Below are positions 1 through 9,990 of a stretch of 64,000 nt of DNA, one piece after another. A program made the translations under genes and the position numbers. The notes beneath the pieces are model-generated. The model made no database searches. It had not been told where the DNA came from and worked only from the letters and a program-made list of their open reading frames with translations. Source of the stretch: Zygaena filipendulae. Its lineage: Eukaryota > Arthropoda > Insecta > Lepidoptera > Zygaenidae. The stretch covers positions 15,034,001-15,098,000 of the forward strand of contig OU015650.1 of the NCBI GenBank assembly GCA_907165275.2, in the 5' to 3' direction. Within the stretch, counting starts at the first letter, position 1. Every line of letters starts with the position of its first letter.

Positions 1-183
1 TTTATAATATTGTATTAATAGTTGTTTCACTCGCATTAGTCGCGGAGTTCCTGTGGTTCTGTCTTTTTCTGTACAGTGAGAACACTGTGGCAGTATACTG
101 TTAGTTATAACGGAACGAATTTCTTCTCGGCAAGAGCACTGTACAGCGGTCGCGGCGTATTTCGGAACACACCCTACACATAC

Positions 184-385
184 TTTGTTCATCTCGCTGC
201 GCCGGTTGCCGGCGCACATGAGCGCGGCGCGCACCTCGACGCGCGGCAGCTCGCCCAGCTGCGCCAGCGAGTAGCGGCGCGAGGCGGCGCGCTGCCGGCC
301 CCCGGCCGCGACGTCCACGCGCAGCGAGTGCGAGCCCGCGTCCAGCACCGGCACGGGCATGTGCTGGCGCACGTAGAACAGCTCG
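184..385 (-). CDS. Sulfite oxidase, exon 5 (start of molybdenum domain)
   Basis: Read on the minus strand, this exon opens after a TTCGCAG acceptor and encodes ELFYVRQHMPVPVL early and MCAGNRRSEMNK at its end, before a GTATGTG donor. Sulfite oxidases carry ELFYVRNHLPVP at the start of the molybdopterin domain, and the cysteine of the CAGNRR motif is the molybdenum ligand. The enzyme oxidises sulfite to sulfate in the mitochondrial intermembrane space. The first base completes an Asn codon begun by the last two bases of the exon at 1220-1373, so phases agree. The exon is GC-rich compared with its surroundings. The gene runs off the left edge, so most of the catalytic and dimerisation domains are not visible. 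Confidence 0.9.
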
Positions 386-823
386 CTGCGAACGCGGCAC
401 CACAACAAAAAAAAAAACAATTTGGGCGGGAATCCAAGATGGCGGTTTTTCGTGTCGATGGAAAATTGACAAAAGTGAACTTCGCAGTGTTATACGGGAC
501 AATAATAGCAGATTTCTTTGGTATCCACCGAGAGCTCTGAGTAAGATTTTGCAGCTCCTAAGAAAATAATGAAACTCTTTAAAAAAAAATATTTATAAGA
601 ACCTCAACCGAAACCCGCAGAATTGAAATGGGTTTTCATAGTTTAGTCTTCATTTAACCACAGTAGGTTCACAAAAAAATTATAACAGAAACTTTTAAAG
701 TACCTACTTAGTACCTGCTTAATTTAATGCCAAAATATTGTGAGATCAAGTAGATCTGTGTGTTGTGAAGTGGATTATTATTATTATGCAAACGAAACGG
801 TATCGCGAGCAACAACTACTATA
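386..823. other. Sulfite oxidase intron, left part
   Basis: Intronic sequence, AT-rich, with no reading frame I trust. At 742-787 there is a short retroelement-like 3' end running into a TTA repeat; the same block occurs in inverted orientation near 29310-29365. Confidence 0.4.
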
Positions 824-1181
824 TTATACAACGTGTTAATGAATTAACTGAAAACTAGAAAGTAGTTTGCTCAGAATCGACTAGCGAATAGATCGCACTA
901 TGTTTTAATATAGGTTATATTTTTTCATTTTTACTAGCCTATGTCTAAATTATTTATAATACAATATATGGCGCGTACGCCACCCGCAGCAAAAAAAAAT
1001 CGAACTGGTAGACGCGGGCGCAGCGCTTGGAATTTCGTAGATAGGTCACTTCTAAACTAATGTTGTATAACTTTTAAAGTATAAATTTTTTCGACATAAA
1101 ATATATTTTAATCATATTATTGTTTATTTTTCTAAATGGGGTGTATCAGGTTTTCAGTTAATTCATTAACACGTTGTATAA
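824..1181. mobile_element. TIR element (MITE) in sulfite oxidase intron
   Basis: A perfect 32-bp inverted repeat bounds this 358-bp segment (824-855 against 1150-1181; it contains ACGTGTTAATGAATTAAC). No transposase is encoded. The outer TA on both sides would suit a Tc1/mariner-like TA target duplication, but this is not certain. A second copy, about 85-90 percent alike by eye, lies at 38252-38565 and lacks the right terminal repeat. Confidence 0.8.
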
Positions 1182-1219
1182 CCGAAATGAATAAATAAAA
1201 TTAGTCGACGTCAACATAC

Positions 1220-1373
1220 TTGGGCGTGTCGAAGTGTAGCATCTGGTACTGGGGCGGTATTTCGGCGTTGAACGGGCGCGCCGTCTTGACGATCAGCCGC
1301 TCGTCCCGGCGGGGCTCCGTCACCCACATTTCTTCGTCGCTGTGATCGACGACATCGTCCGCGCGGAGGTTAC
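1220..1373 (-). CDS. Sulfite oxidase, exon 4 (linker between heme and Mo domains)
   Basis: The minus-strand exon lies between a TTTTTTTAG acceptor and a GTATGT donor. It encodes NLRADDVVDHSDEEMWVTEP and then RRDERLIVKTARPFNAEIPP, which matches the family linker (YRIGNL, EPxRxPAL, KPFNAEPP). It starts with two bases of a Gly codon from the exon at 2260-2438 and ends with AA, which becomes an Asn codon in the next exon, giving TPNELFYV as in the family. If read without splicing, the frame runs to a stop at 1201-1203, but the strong donor and the family match favour splicing at 1219. Assignment is firm. Confidence 0.9.
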
Positions 1374-1420
1374 CTAAAAAAATCAATAACAGTTTGTTTC
1401 CCCCCATTTTTTGTTCATTA

Positions 1421-1601
1421 CCAATATTATAAATAGGTAAAGTTTGTGAATTGAGAGTTTGTGACGTTGTAGGCTGTAAATCTCTGGATCTACTGAACCG
1501 ATTTTGAAAATTCTTTCACTGGTAGTCTCGAGTGACGTAGGGTAGTTTTTTTACCGCGAAATTTCCGCGGGAACTCCGAAATTACTGCGGGGAACGGCAA
1601 G
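1421..1601 (+). mobile_element. Helitron-like element, degenerate
   Basis: It begins with AATATTATAAATAGGTAAAG, has the internal CTACTGAACCGATTTTGAAAA block and ends with CCGCGGGAACTCCGAAATTA and a decayed GGAACGGCAAG end. It lies in a sulfite oxidase intron. Confidence 0.65.
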
Positions 1602-2171
1602 TTCAAGATATTTTTTATCATGATCTCTAGTAGCTACTCGTAAAATTATGGGTTTGGTGATGTATGTAAATATCTTGCAACACTGATAATATAATACTTA
1701 TTAGTACTTGCAATGAATACTACTTTATACATTGAAAAATTTTATAACTATGAATGTCAAAAAGATAGTGAACATAGACATAGGAGGTACAGAGAAGGAC
1801 ATAACTTACTTACTAAGACATAACGACAGAAGGACATAACGTACTTTTCACTCCGTGATTCTCCGTGATTCCCGCCGGAACTCCGAAATTAACGAGGAAG
1901 AAACAACATTAAAATATTGCATACTACCTATACTATACGTTGTCAAGGTTAGGTACAGAAAAAATATAGGTGTGGTGTATCGACGGAATAAAATAGGAAA
2001 ACGCAGAGACGTGCAAATCCGTTTATAGTCCGGTCACCGACTGACGTTACAAAAGTTAAACCTACCTACCGTACTTATCTTTACCCTACAATAGGGTAGT
2101 GAGTACTTTTATCTCGGAATACGCACGGGATCTCCGAAATTAACGCAGGTGAAACCGCAGGGAACAGCTAG
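1602..2171 (+). mobile_element. Helitron 3'-end fragments in intron
   Basis: Pieces of Helitron 3' ends (CGGAACTCCGAAATTAACG) occur near 1868-1895. A clearer end covers 2090-2171 and finishes with AGGTGAAACCGCAGGGAACAGCTAG. The rest looks like plain AT-rich intron. Confidence 0.5.
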
Positions 2172-2259
2172 TAATCTAATAAGTCTTATTGTTAGATCAA
2201 ACAAACATAAAATTTCAGATAAGTAGGTATTAACCAAAAATAATATCAAGATTACTTAC

Positions 2260-2438
2260 CTATGCGGTAGCTCTCCAACAGCTTGAATACCTCCTGAGTT
2301 TTGTGCATGCCATACACATTCCAAAAGGGTTCAATGCTCAAGCCGGCTGCATTTAATATCTGCTCACCCCCAGGGTGTGATGGGAGGAACTTGGTCACAT
2401 CATACACACCATACTTGTATGTCACCCAAAAACTGCTT
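2260..2438 (-). CDS. Sulfite oxidase, exon 3 (cytochrome b5 heme domain)
   Basis: The exon lies between a TTTGCAG acceptor and a GTAAGT donor on the minus strand. It encodes a cytochrome b5-like domain: FWVTYKYGVYDVTKFLPSHP, then GGEQILNAAG and NVYGMHKTQEVFKLLESYRI. The HPGG histidine and the histidine of YGMHKT are the expected axial heme ligands. WVTYKYGVYDVT is specific to sulfite oxidase among b5-domain proteins. This domain takes electrons from the molybdenum centre and passes them to cytochrome c. Phases match both neighbouring exons. Confidence 0.93.
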
Positions 2439-2573
2439 CTGCAAATCAAAAGGGTGAAATGAGACAATCAATAAACTAGATACCATTGCTAAATGTGTGT
2501 TCTAAACACAGAACATATCCTCTACATATCTTCTCTAGTTAATTTATTTGCTCTGTGGTTGTAAATGACAAAC

Positions 2574-2709
2574 CTGGTATCATGCTTGCTAACTTCCTCA
2601 GCAGTATATGTAGGTAAGTCTGGTCTCTTCTCACCAGCTTCAAATGGCGCATCTTCCTTTGACGGTTTGTTTTGTACATTATCAGGTTTTGATTTGCTTT
2701 CAAATTTAT
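2574..2709 (-). CDS. Sulfite oxidase, exon 2 (pre-heme linker)
   Basis: The minus-strand exon lies between an ATTTCCAG acceptor and a GTTTGT donor. It encodes a charged, low-complexity stretch ending in RPDLPTYTAEEVSKHDT; the final AG pairs with the A of the next exon to make Arg before SSFWVTYK. A segment of the type LPxYxxEEVxxH directly ahead of the cytochrome b5 core is usual in sulfite oxidases. The first two bases (AT) complete an Asp codon whose G comes from the exon at 4356-4389. The stretch before the LPTY motif is poorly conserved, so the acceptor is slightly less certain than the donor. Confidence 0.8.
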
Positions 2710-3186
2710 CTGGAAATAGATTTCCATAAACTCATATTATTACTTCATAATATGTATCTGATAGATATCAGGATATTCTATCTCTATGCTCATTTTAGAA
2801 GGCGTTGCAAGAAACTAGTTGTATTAATAGTAATGTTTTTAAATTATTATTATTAAGTTTCAATTTGAATGAAACCTCAAGCAGTCTGTAAAAAATTGGA
2901 TGGATTGTTTGGACATTTGGTTTCATAATGGCCAATGGCCTGGGTATAGAATTAAGTACCTGCGAAAAAAGATCCAACCAGCACAGAACCAAAAAGAACA
3001 GTTGCTATCGTCTTGTCATTGATTTCATATCTTCTATGGAAATCTCCATGATTGCTTTTGCTTTTATCTCGTTTAAAGACTATGGGTGTGAAATTACTGA
3101 CCCATTTGTGTTTAGTGGCCACTCTGAAAGTTTACAAAGTTCCCCCTAAGACACTTCATATTTAATGGATCTATTGTTATCTAAGC
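2710..3186. other. Intron, no recognised feature
   Basis: AT-rich sequence without a supported exon or repeat. Short open frames here have no recognisable content. Confidence 0.35.
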
Positions 3187-3537
3187 CAGTGGTTCCCAAA
3201 GTATGGGTTGCAAGCGAATATTAGGTGGGTCCTGTAAACTGAAAATATCATAATAAATGGATGTATCAAGCTCATTGAGATTAAAACCCGCTACACATTC
3301 GCACGAGAATCTTGCAAGAACGCAAGATAACCACGAGAACGTGAATGTGGAGCTGATATTCTCCACCGTTTCTCATGGTTTTCTCACATTCTTGCAAGAG
3401 TCTCGCTTGAATGTGAAGCGTGCTTAATATAAACTAAAATTGAAGCTAATGATAGTATGATAAAAAATACTAATGAGTTCCGAGTTACGAAGTTTTTGTT
3501 AGGCGGGTCGCGGTTCAGTTAACTTTGGGAACCACTG
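3187..3537. mobile_element. hAT-type non-autonomous element
   Basis: The ends CAGTGGTTCCCAAAGT and ACTTTGGGAACCACTG are perfect 16-bp inverted repeats of the classic hAT form. Flanks ATCTAAGC (3179-3186) and ATCTATGC (3538-3545) look like an 8-bp target duplication with one mismatch. No transposase is present. It lies in sulfite oxidase intron 1. Confidence 0.85.
3289..3421. mobile_element. Nested TIR insertion inside the hAT element
   Basis: Within the hAT element, about 32-bp imperfect inverted repeats (CGCTACACATTCGCACGAGA at the left, TCTCGCTTGAATGTGAAGCG at the right) bracket about 130 bp. The inner arms with TCTTGCAAGAA also pair. A nested MITE is the simplest reading. Confidence 0.55.
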
Positions 3538-4009
3538 ATCTATGCTCTATTTAGCAGAGTGTTACATACATAGTCAATCTTTTAGGGTGTGGTGTTATCT
3601 CAACATTACAAAATACAAGGAAACATATTGGTTTTAGATTATGAATACTAATTCGTTATCAGATAGATATGTAGGTACCCACTATATGAAACAAACATTC
3701 CTAAACCTGCTTTGATAAATGATCAGCTAACAGTAAGTAGTTATCACACAATTTATAATTTTCTATACTCCTAACAACATGTATACAAAATTTCATGATG
3801 ATAAGTTGAGTATTTAAGGTGTGAAAGTGAAATAAACTCACTTTTGAACCTATTTATAATATTAGTTAAGAGTTATCAATGAAACAACAAATAATTGTCA
3901 ATTCCATTCAATATTATATAAATTATCAATGATAAAATCATACATAAAGCCATTTCTTGAAATCTCTGGCGAATTTGCTCAATTTCAGCATTTGCAATGT
4001 TAAGATTTA

Positions 4010-4205
4010 TCTATATTAATATTATAAAGAGGTAAAGTTTGTGAGTTGTGACGTTGTAGTGGATAATCTCTGGATCTACTGAACCGATTTTGAAAATTAT
4101 TTTAGAATGCTACAGTGTTCCTGAGTGATATAGGGTATGTCTTATCCCGGTATTCCCGCGGGAACTCCTAAATTAATGCAGGTGAAACCGCGGAGGCTTA
4201 GTTAG
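4010..4205 (+). mobile_element. Helitron-like element
   Basis: Starts TCTATATTAATATTATAAAG, carries the CTACTGAACCGATTTTGAAAA block and ends with CCCGCGGGAACTCCTAAATT and GGTGAAACCGCGG, just upstream of the putative first sulfite oxidase coding exon. Confidence 0.65.
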
Positions 4206-4355
4206 TCATTGATAAAATTAACACGTAGGACCTGACTATGAGCGGTGGTGTCATAAAAAAAGTATTGTAAACAACACCCTTGTGTAGACATGATAATTTA
4301 GATAATCAAAATAATCGTGATAACATGATAAGAAATAAAACGTATTTTTTCTTAC

Positions 4356-4389
4356 CGCAATAACAAAGTCTTGAGTGACATATTTTCAT
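4356..4389 (-). CDS. Sulfite oxidase, probable first coding exon
   Basis: A minus-strand ATG opens a short reading frame, MKICHSRLCYC plus one base, ending at a strong GTAAGA donor. The single leftover G fits exactly with the AT at the start of the exon at 2574-2709. It is the only candidate start I could place with a matching phase. The peptide is short and only weakly like a mitochondrial presequence, so a further exon inside the 1.6-kb intron, or a different start, is possible. The intron between holds a hAT-type element and a Helitron, which could hide an exon. Confidence 0.5.
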
Positions 4390-5125
4390 CACAATCTCAG
4401 TCACAATCTTGAATATTACTTTTTAAGCGACAGTTGCAACATGGTAGGTATGTATAAAATAAAATAAGATAACACCACAAACATACTGATAACACCAAGA
4501 TAGCACAACAAAGATCATATAATCACTACGTGTAGCACAATCTTAATTTATAGTCTATAGCATAGATAATACAATATATACGGTCTATACAATATATACG
4601 GTCTATAGTAAGATGGTAAGAGGTAAAAATAAAAACAAACAATAACGGAATAACGTATACAATAACGGAATTTTGTAGCAGACATATGCTCAATGTGACA
4701 GTGACACTTATTGACAGTGACAGATGTCTTTTTCTTTTCTGCTGCTAGTTTGTAGTGTATTTCGCCAGCGTCAAGTTATGATTATTGTTACCCAAAGTAG
4801 GATTTGTATCAGAGTTTAAAGCAAAATCTTTGCTTATCATGAAAATTTTTTTAGGTAAATACCAGAGAGAAGGTAATCACTACGTTTTAGTAAATACTTA
4901 ATCCTTGAAAATAATGTATATTTCATCAATGACGTCTGTAATTTAGAAACGATTTCAAAACGTCTACCAGAGAGAAGGTAATCACTAACGCAAAGAGTAA
5001 AATAAACATACATGCACTAACGTCTACGTATTATATCTTAGGTAGCTAGTAGGTAGGTCTTACCTACCTATTACTAACAGACTAGCATAATATTAAACTA
5101 AAAAATTATTATTATTTTAATAATA
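4390..5125. other. Sulfite oxidase upstream region
   Basis: AT-rich DNA expected to hold the 5' UTR and promoter of the minus-strand sulfite oxidase gene; no TATA box or start site can be fixed. It holds two copies of ACCAGAGAGAAGGTAATCAC about 105 bp apart (near 4860 and 4967). The same motif recurs near 23100 and, inverted, near 38972. Confidence 0.4.
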
Positions 5126-5324
5126 CTAGCTGTGCCCCGCGGTTTCACCCGCGGTAATTTCGGAGTTTCCGCGGGAATTTCGGGATAAAAAGTACCCTAT
5201 GTCCTTCTCTGTACCCCTGACAACGTGCATGCCAAATTTCATCTAAATCCGTTCAGCCGTTTTTGCGTGATTGAGTAACAAACATCCAAACATCCACATT
5301 TTCACATTAATAATTTTGATAGGA
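5126..5324 (-). mobile_element. Helitron-like element, near full length
   Basis: On the plus strand it reads from CTAGCTGTGCCCCGCGG with the CCCGCGG hairpin to AATAATTTTGATAGGA, so the element lies on the minus strand. It matches the dominant 180-200-bp family of this window, with the internal block GCATGCCAAATTTCAT. Confidence 0.75.
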
Positions 5325-6465
5325 TTAAAACAGGGGCGTAGCCTTTATATTTATTACTTTACTCTTTGGGCATAGCTACCGCCGTATCAGCCGTATCAAT
5401 GACACGGGGCCGCGCTTCAGAGGTCCCTAACGTGTGTAAGCAAAAATTAGTAAATTTTAGAAATATTGAAATCTTCAGTTTGCAGCTATAGATGGCCGAA
5501 AAAAGGCAAGGAAAGTATGTAAATTTAATTTGAATTGTTTGGCTAGTTGAATTTCTAGGAGGAAGCGGTAACTAATAATTTAATGCAAGCATTTTTGTTA
5601 CCTTTGTGAAAAATCTATACCCTTCATTTGGGCCTTAATTTTGATACAGGGCCCCTGCAAGGCACGCTACGCCACTGTATATTTGGGCACTACAGTAGTG
5701 CCTAGGAATTTTGTCGCTAAAACGTCCTGGGCACTACAGTAGTGCCTAGGAATTTTGGCGGTTTTCTTTTTTTTTTCTACGGCGAACTATTTAGGTTGGC
5801 AGTACTGTAGAAGTTTTATTGGCTGGAGACATTAATAGAGAATACAAATTTGATTTTTAACCAATCAAAATCGCAAACACGGCCCGGAAATAGAAAAAAT
5901 AAGTTGGTATGGGCGAGTTTTACTCCGCCATTTTGCATACTCAGTAGTGTTCTGTCAGTAAGTGCCCGGGCGCGTCTGGCATAACAGGCCTTAGAATCAT
6001 CCATACAACGACCAAAATTTTAGAGTGAAAGAGAAAAAAAAACGACCAATGCCTTAGAGAGAAAGAGATAGAACGGTGTCTACGCCACAGATTACAAGAT
6101 TTGTGCGATATATTTTTTTTATTGTTTTTGGAGACGTAACTTACTGTTAAATCGGATTTCAAAGATGCAGAATGGAACCCTTACTGCTTGTTTTAGCAAG
6201 CTATGTAATTATAAGATTGCATTACTAACGTTTAATTTTTGTGTGAAATTATTAAAGAGAGGTAGGCATAATTTTAAAAAAGGCGTCTGCAATCACAACC
6301 TTGAAGATTAAGATAGCGGGTAGGTAATGATTGATAATTGCGATGCAGTTTTATTGGCTGGAATAAAATTGTAAGAAAACTGCCTTTTTTCTGCTGACTT
6401 GCAGTTCAAATATAGATCGTATCATGTATGCAATCACCGCCATAATTATACATAATCTTATCTTA
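5325..6465. other. Intergenic, with a palindromic direct repeat
   Basis: No gene is recognised. A 29-bp unit with the palindrome GGCACTACAGTAGTGCC followed by TAGGAATTTTG occurs at 5685-5713 and again at 5729-5757. Otherwise the sequence is AT-rich with no features I can support. Confidence 0.5.
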
Positions 6466-6637
6466 TCTTAATATATATAAATCACGTGTCACGTTGTTTG
6501 TCCGTGATGGACTCCGAAACTACTGAACGGATTTTGATAAAATTTTGTGAACATCTATAATATGGTCCAACAAGATAGGATAGTTTTTATCCCAGAATTC
6601 CTGCGGGAACTCCAAAATTAATGCGGGGAACAGCTAA
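6466..6637 (+). mobile_element. Helitron-like element, CACGTGTCACGTTG subfamily
   Basis: Starts TCTTAATATATATAAATCAC, continues CGTTGTTTGTCCGTGATGGA and ends GCGGGGAACAGCTAA. Related copies lie at 25652-25874, 41767-41996 and 41997-42183. Confidence 0.7.
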
Positions 6638-6684
6638 TCACCGTAAACTACTGTCAGGGGTACAAAGAAGGACATAGAGTACTT

Positions 6685-7015
6685 TGTCCATCCAAGGGCA
6701 ACAATAAATTATATCGTTTCCCTACGGACAACCGTTTGGCAGATGCTTGGCATGATATTCTATTTAGTAAACCTGGCGTTAAGATCAGTGGTGTTAAAAG
6801 GATTTCCCAAAGCATAATTATGTGAACTGAATTTTGAAAATATACATATAATTTTTTATTCAAAACTCTAGTGCTACATAGCAAAAAAAAAATTAGTACC
6901 TAGTGAAATAATATTAAAAAATATTATTATTGTCTTAATTTTTTTAATTTTACAGTGTTTGAAGTGTTTTGATGAACAGAACCCTTATCCTAAGAGCGGC
7001 TGTAACACGCTATGT
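6685..7015 (+). pseudogene. Degenerate THAP-like exon pair, copy 1
   Basis: The frame read through 6690-6810 encodes SKGNNKLYRFPTDNRLADAW and then HDILFSKPGVKISGVKRISQ, like the central part of a THAP (C2CH) zinc finger. The first cysteine pair is missing (replaced by Helitron-like CAGGGGTACAAAGAAGGACA) and the second Cys-His segment is broken by stops. A second block at 6955-7015, after a TTTTACAG acceptor-like site, matches the one at 10488. The copy is about 3.3 kb from the fuller copy at 10.0 kb and looks like its decayed duplicate. Confidence 0.5.
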
Positions 7016-7941
7016 TTTTATTGCTATACTTTGACAAACGTAGTAGAGGTAGAGGCTGTATTCCAAACTGACAGTAATTTATAGAAGAAATTGTTCGTTA
7101 TGATATGAACCAGCTGACGATTTAGTGATCGTAACAACCAATCCAAAGTCATAAAAAAAACATTTGATTTGATTGGATTTGATTCGACATAGTTACCTTG
7201 AACCATAGGAATCTTTCAATTTTTTGTTGAGTTGAGTTGCTTATATCTGACTTGGCTGTATGAATTTACTTTTCATTGCCTTCTTAATCAACGCTTTTTC
7301 ATCATTTTAAAAAAGATTGTAAAATTTCTTCTAAAAAATTTCTGATTTTCATTTTTATAAAAAATTCTTACTTACGCATTTGTAATCTAAATTTATACGC
7401 ATTATTACTTATAAGCATTATTTTTATGCGTAGGATTCAATTTATTAGACGTATTTAAATAAAGCGCCTGAAAAGATTGGTGAGTTACAATTTCTACTTT
7501 ACATGATTGTTTCATTTCTGACTATTTGAACCTATTTTTGGCTTCATACTATGTATCTAAACTCCGGATCTTCTAGATTTTTACAGATTTTGTATAAAGT
7601 TAAGTTAGTATGGGTGTCGTAGGTTAGAATGCAGTATGCACGTATGCATCAGTTTGCGTTCCATCCCAAACTCCTATAACATCGTGGCTATCGTTTGTGG
7701 AATTTGTTTCCCGTTTCCATATGTTGCGCCAGGTCCATTCATCGCCGCAAGGCTGCCAAAGGCTAATCCAGTAACAATTCATTACATTGTAAATCTTTAC
7801 CATAATTTGTGTTATACTCTTGGTTTCTCATGTTAGTTGTGTGTTGTGATATAAGTATTTTTTTTTAACCCAGTTATCATTATTTACTAACTACTACTAC
7901 TGATGTATCGATGTTACTATGTGTCTATGGGGTACCTAGGT
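7016..7941. other. Intergenic, nothing recognised
   Basis: AT-rich DNA with no supported gene or repeat. Confidence 0.3.
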
Positions 7942-8138
7942 ACTATTATTATAAAGAGGTAAAGTTTGTTAGTTTGTAAGTTTATAGGGGGTAATCTCTG
8001 GATCTACAGAAGCGATTATAAAAATTATTCCACCATTAGAATGCTACATTATCCATGAGTGACCAAGGCTATATTGTAACCCGGAATTCCCACAGAATCT
8101 CTGAAATTACTGCAGGTGACAACATGGGAAACAGCTAG
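7942..8138 (+). mobile_element. Helitron-like element
   Basis: Starts TATTATTATAAAGAGGTAAA, contains CTCTGGATCTACAGAAGCG and ends GGGAAACAGCTAG followed by T. Confidence 0.65.
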
Positions 8139-8582
8139 TATGTAGTAATTATGTATACCTATCTATTGTTATTTGTATTTAAGCTGTCTATTCAGCTGAC
8201 TGTCTATTTATGTGTATTAAAGTATAATTTATATCTCCTAAGTTTGTATTTTATGTGATTTTTGTTTATCAATTACTTGTTTATAAGTTTGAATATAAAA
8301 TATCTATACATATTATAATAAAATTGTAACAGGTCGATGTCTGTACATGGGAGATAAATTAGAAAAATAAATTTAGGCGACACTATGAGTGATATAGAAG
8401 TAAAAAATACCGTTTTATGTTTGTATTCATGCTACGTAAAACCTGCTTCACCAAAATGAATGTGGTTTCTTTTGTTGTATTGCTAAGGGTCTAACTTAGA
8501 TACTCATGTTTTGATTTTTTCGAAATTCCATCTGGAACTCGAGATATTAAAAAAAATGCTTAGATGATTGTTGATGTTTAGA

Positions 8583-8722
8583 TCACGCAAAAACGGTTGA
8601 ATTTGGTTGAAATTTGGCATGCACGTCGTCAGGGGTACAGAGAAGGACATAAGGTACTTTTTATCCCGGAATTCCCGCGGGAACTCCCAAATTACCGCGG
8701 GTGAAACCATGGGGCACAGCTA
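8583..8722 (+). mobile_element. Helitron-like element, 5' truncated
   Basis: Begins at GATCACGCAAAAACGG and runs through GGCATGCACGTCGTCAGGGG to GGGGCACAGCTAG. It directly abuts the first copy of a 241-bp duplicated block. Confidence 0.7.
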
Positions 8723-8963
8723 GTTACCTATAATTGTGGAAGTGTGGATGTTTGTTACTCAATCTAGGCAGCCTATGTTCTTTTCCTTTGACATGGAAAA
8801 GAACATAGGCTACCTCTTATTCCGGAATCCGCGGGATCTCAGAAATTAACGCGTTATCAACATTTAAAAAAAGAAAATGTTGATACAAAATGGCGCTCCT
8901 AGTTTTAAAACACGATTTACTCAAAATTTCTCCAGTGTGGGTTAACACACTATTGCTTATCTA
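8723..8963. repeat. 241-bp exact direct duplication, copy 1
   Basis: Every base of 8723-8963 matches 9467-9707, an offset of 744 bp. It contains a 17-bp-stem hairpin (AGCCTATGTTCTTTTCC with its complement), a second hairpin around ATCAACATTT, and at its right end a block (GTGGGTTAACACACTATTGC) shared with a TIR element at 47557-47793. Confidence 0.9.
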
Positions 8964-9089
8964 CTAACATTGTCTCATAATATTGTCATATATATAACTA
9001 TATACTTTTTTTTGTTAAATCATGTTTGTATAAAATAATTGTAATTGTGTTGTCTCTGTGTCCAAATAAATGCCTTTTCTTTCTTTCTT

Positions 9090-9268
9090 TCTAATATTAT
9101 AAATGTGAAAGTGTGGATATTTGGATGTTTGTTACTCAATCACGCAAAAACGGCTGAACGGATTTGGATGAAATTTGGGGTACAGAGAAGGACATAGGGT
9201 ACTTTTTATCCCGGAACTCCCGCGGGAACTCCGAATTTACCGCGGGTGAGACCGCAGGGCACAGCTAG
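9090..9268 (+). mobile_element. Helitron-like element, tandem unit A
   Basis: Starts TCTAATATTATAAATGTGAA immediately after a CTTT microsatellite and ends GGGCACAGCTAG. A short deletion removes the GCATGCACGTTGTCA part. Unit B follows with no spacer. Confidence 0.8.
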
Positions 9269-9467
9269 TCCTACTAATATTATAAATGTGAAAGTGTGGA
9301 TGTTTGGATGTTTGTTACTCAATCACGCAAAAACGGCTGAACGGATTTGGATGAAATTTTGCATGCACGTTGTCAGGGGTACAGAAAAAGACATAGGGTA
9401 CTTTTTATCCCGGAATTCCCGCGGGAACTCCAAAACTACCGCGGGTGAATCCGCGGGGCACAGCTAG
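9269..9467 (+). mobile_element. Helitron-like element, tandem unit B, full length
   Basis: A good full-length example: starts TCCTACTAATATTATAAATG, contains CACGCAAAAACGGCTGAACG and GCATGCACGTTGTCAGGGGT, then CCCGCGGGAACTCC, a GC hairpin and CAGCTAG before T. The TC start and the hairpin plus CTAG end are the structural signs of Helitron rolling-circle elements. At about 200 bp it encodes nothing. Confidence 0.85.
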
Positions 9468-9707
9468 TTACCTATAATTGTGGAAGTGTGGATGTTTGTT
9501 ACTCAATCTAGGCAGCCTATGTTCTTTTCCTTTGACATGGAAAAGAACATAGGCTACCTCTTATTCCGGAATCCGCGGGATCTCAGAAATTAACGCGTTA
9601 TCAACATTTAAAAAAAGAAAATGTTGATACAAAATGGCGCTCCTAGTTTTAAAACACGATTTACTCAAAATTTCTCCAGTGTGGGTTAACACACTATTGC
9701 TTATCTA
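9467..9707. repeat. 241-bp exact direct duplication, copy 2
   Basis: Identical to 8723-8963 base for base. Copy 2 follows Helitron tandem unit B, while copy 1 follows a truncated Helitron, so the duplicated unit seems to extend leftward into the Helitron 3' end. Confidence 0.9.
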
Positions 9708-9990
9708 TGTCCAAATATCTTTTAAGTAATGAGGCAACCCCTTTTTTCTGTTTCATTTATTACTTTTTACTTATTTCATTTTTAAATTTTAATTATTGTT
9801 AAATCTATTTTTTTAAAAAGAATATTTGATTTGATTTAAAGAACCACCTCAACTTTTCCATTTATTAGTGGGTATATATTTTGAAATACTTTTTGTATTA
9901 TTTTGTGTAGCAAAATATATATCCCAACATCACTTTAGTTTTCATATATCTAGTTTCAGATGCCTAATGGACTTTTTTCTTTATTTACAG

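Noticed and set aside
76..540. A 154-codon plus-strand frame near the left edge
   Set aside because: It is the shadow of the GC-rich minus-strand sulfite oxidase exon at 184-385, whose own frame matches the family.
1201..1407. Unspliced reading of sulfite oxidase exon 4 to a stop at 1201
   Set aside because: A GTATGT donor at 1219 and a matching acceptor at 385 restore the conserved TPNELFYV sequence; the unspliced tail does not match the family.
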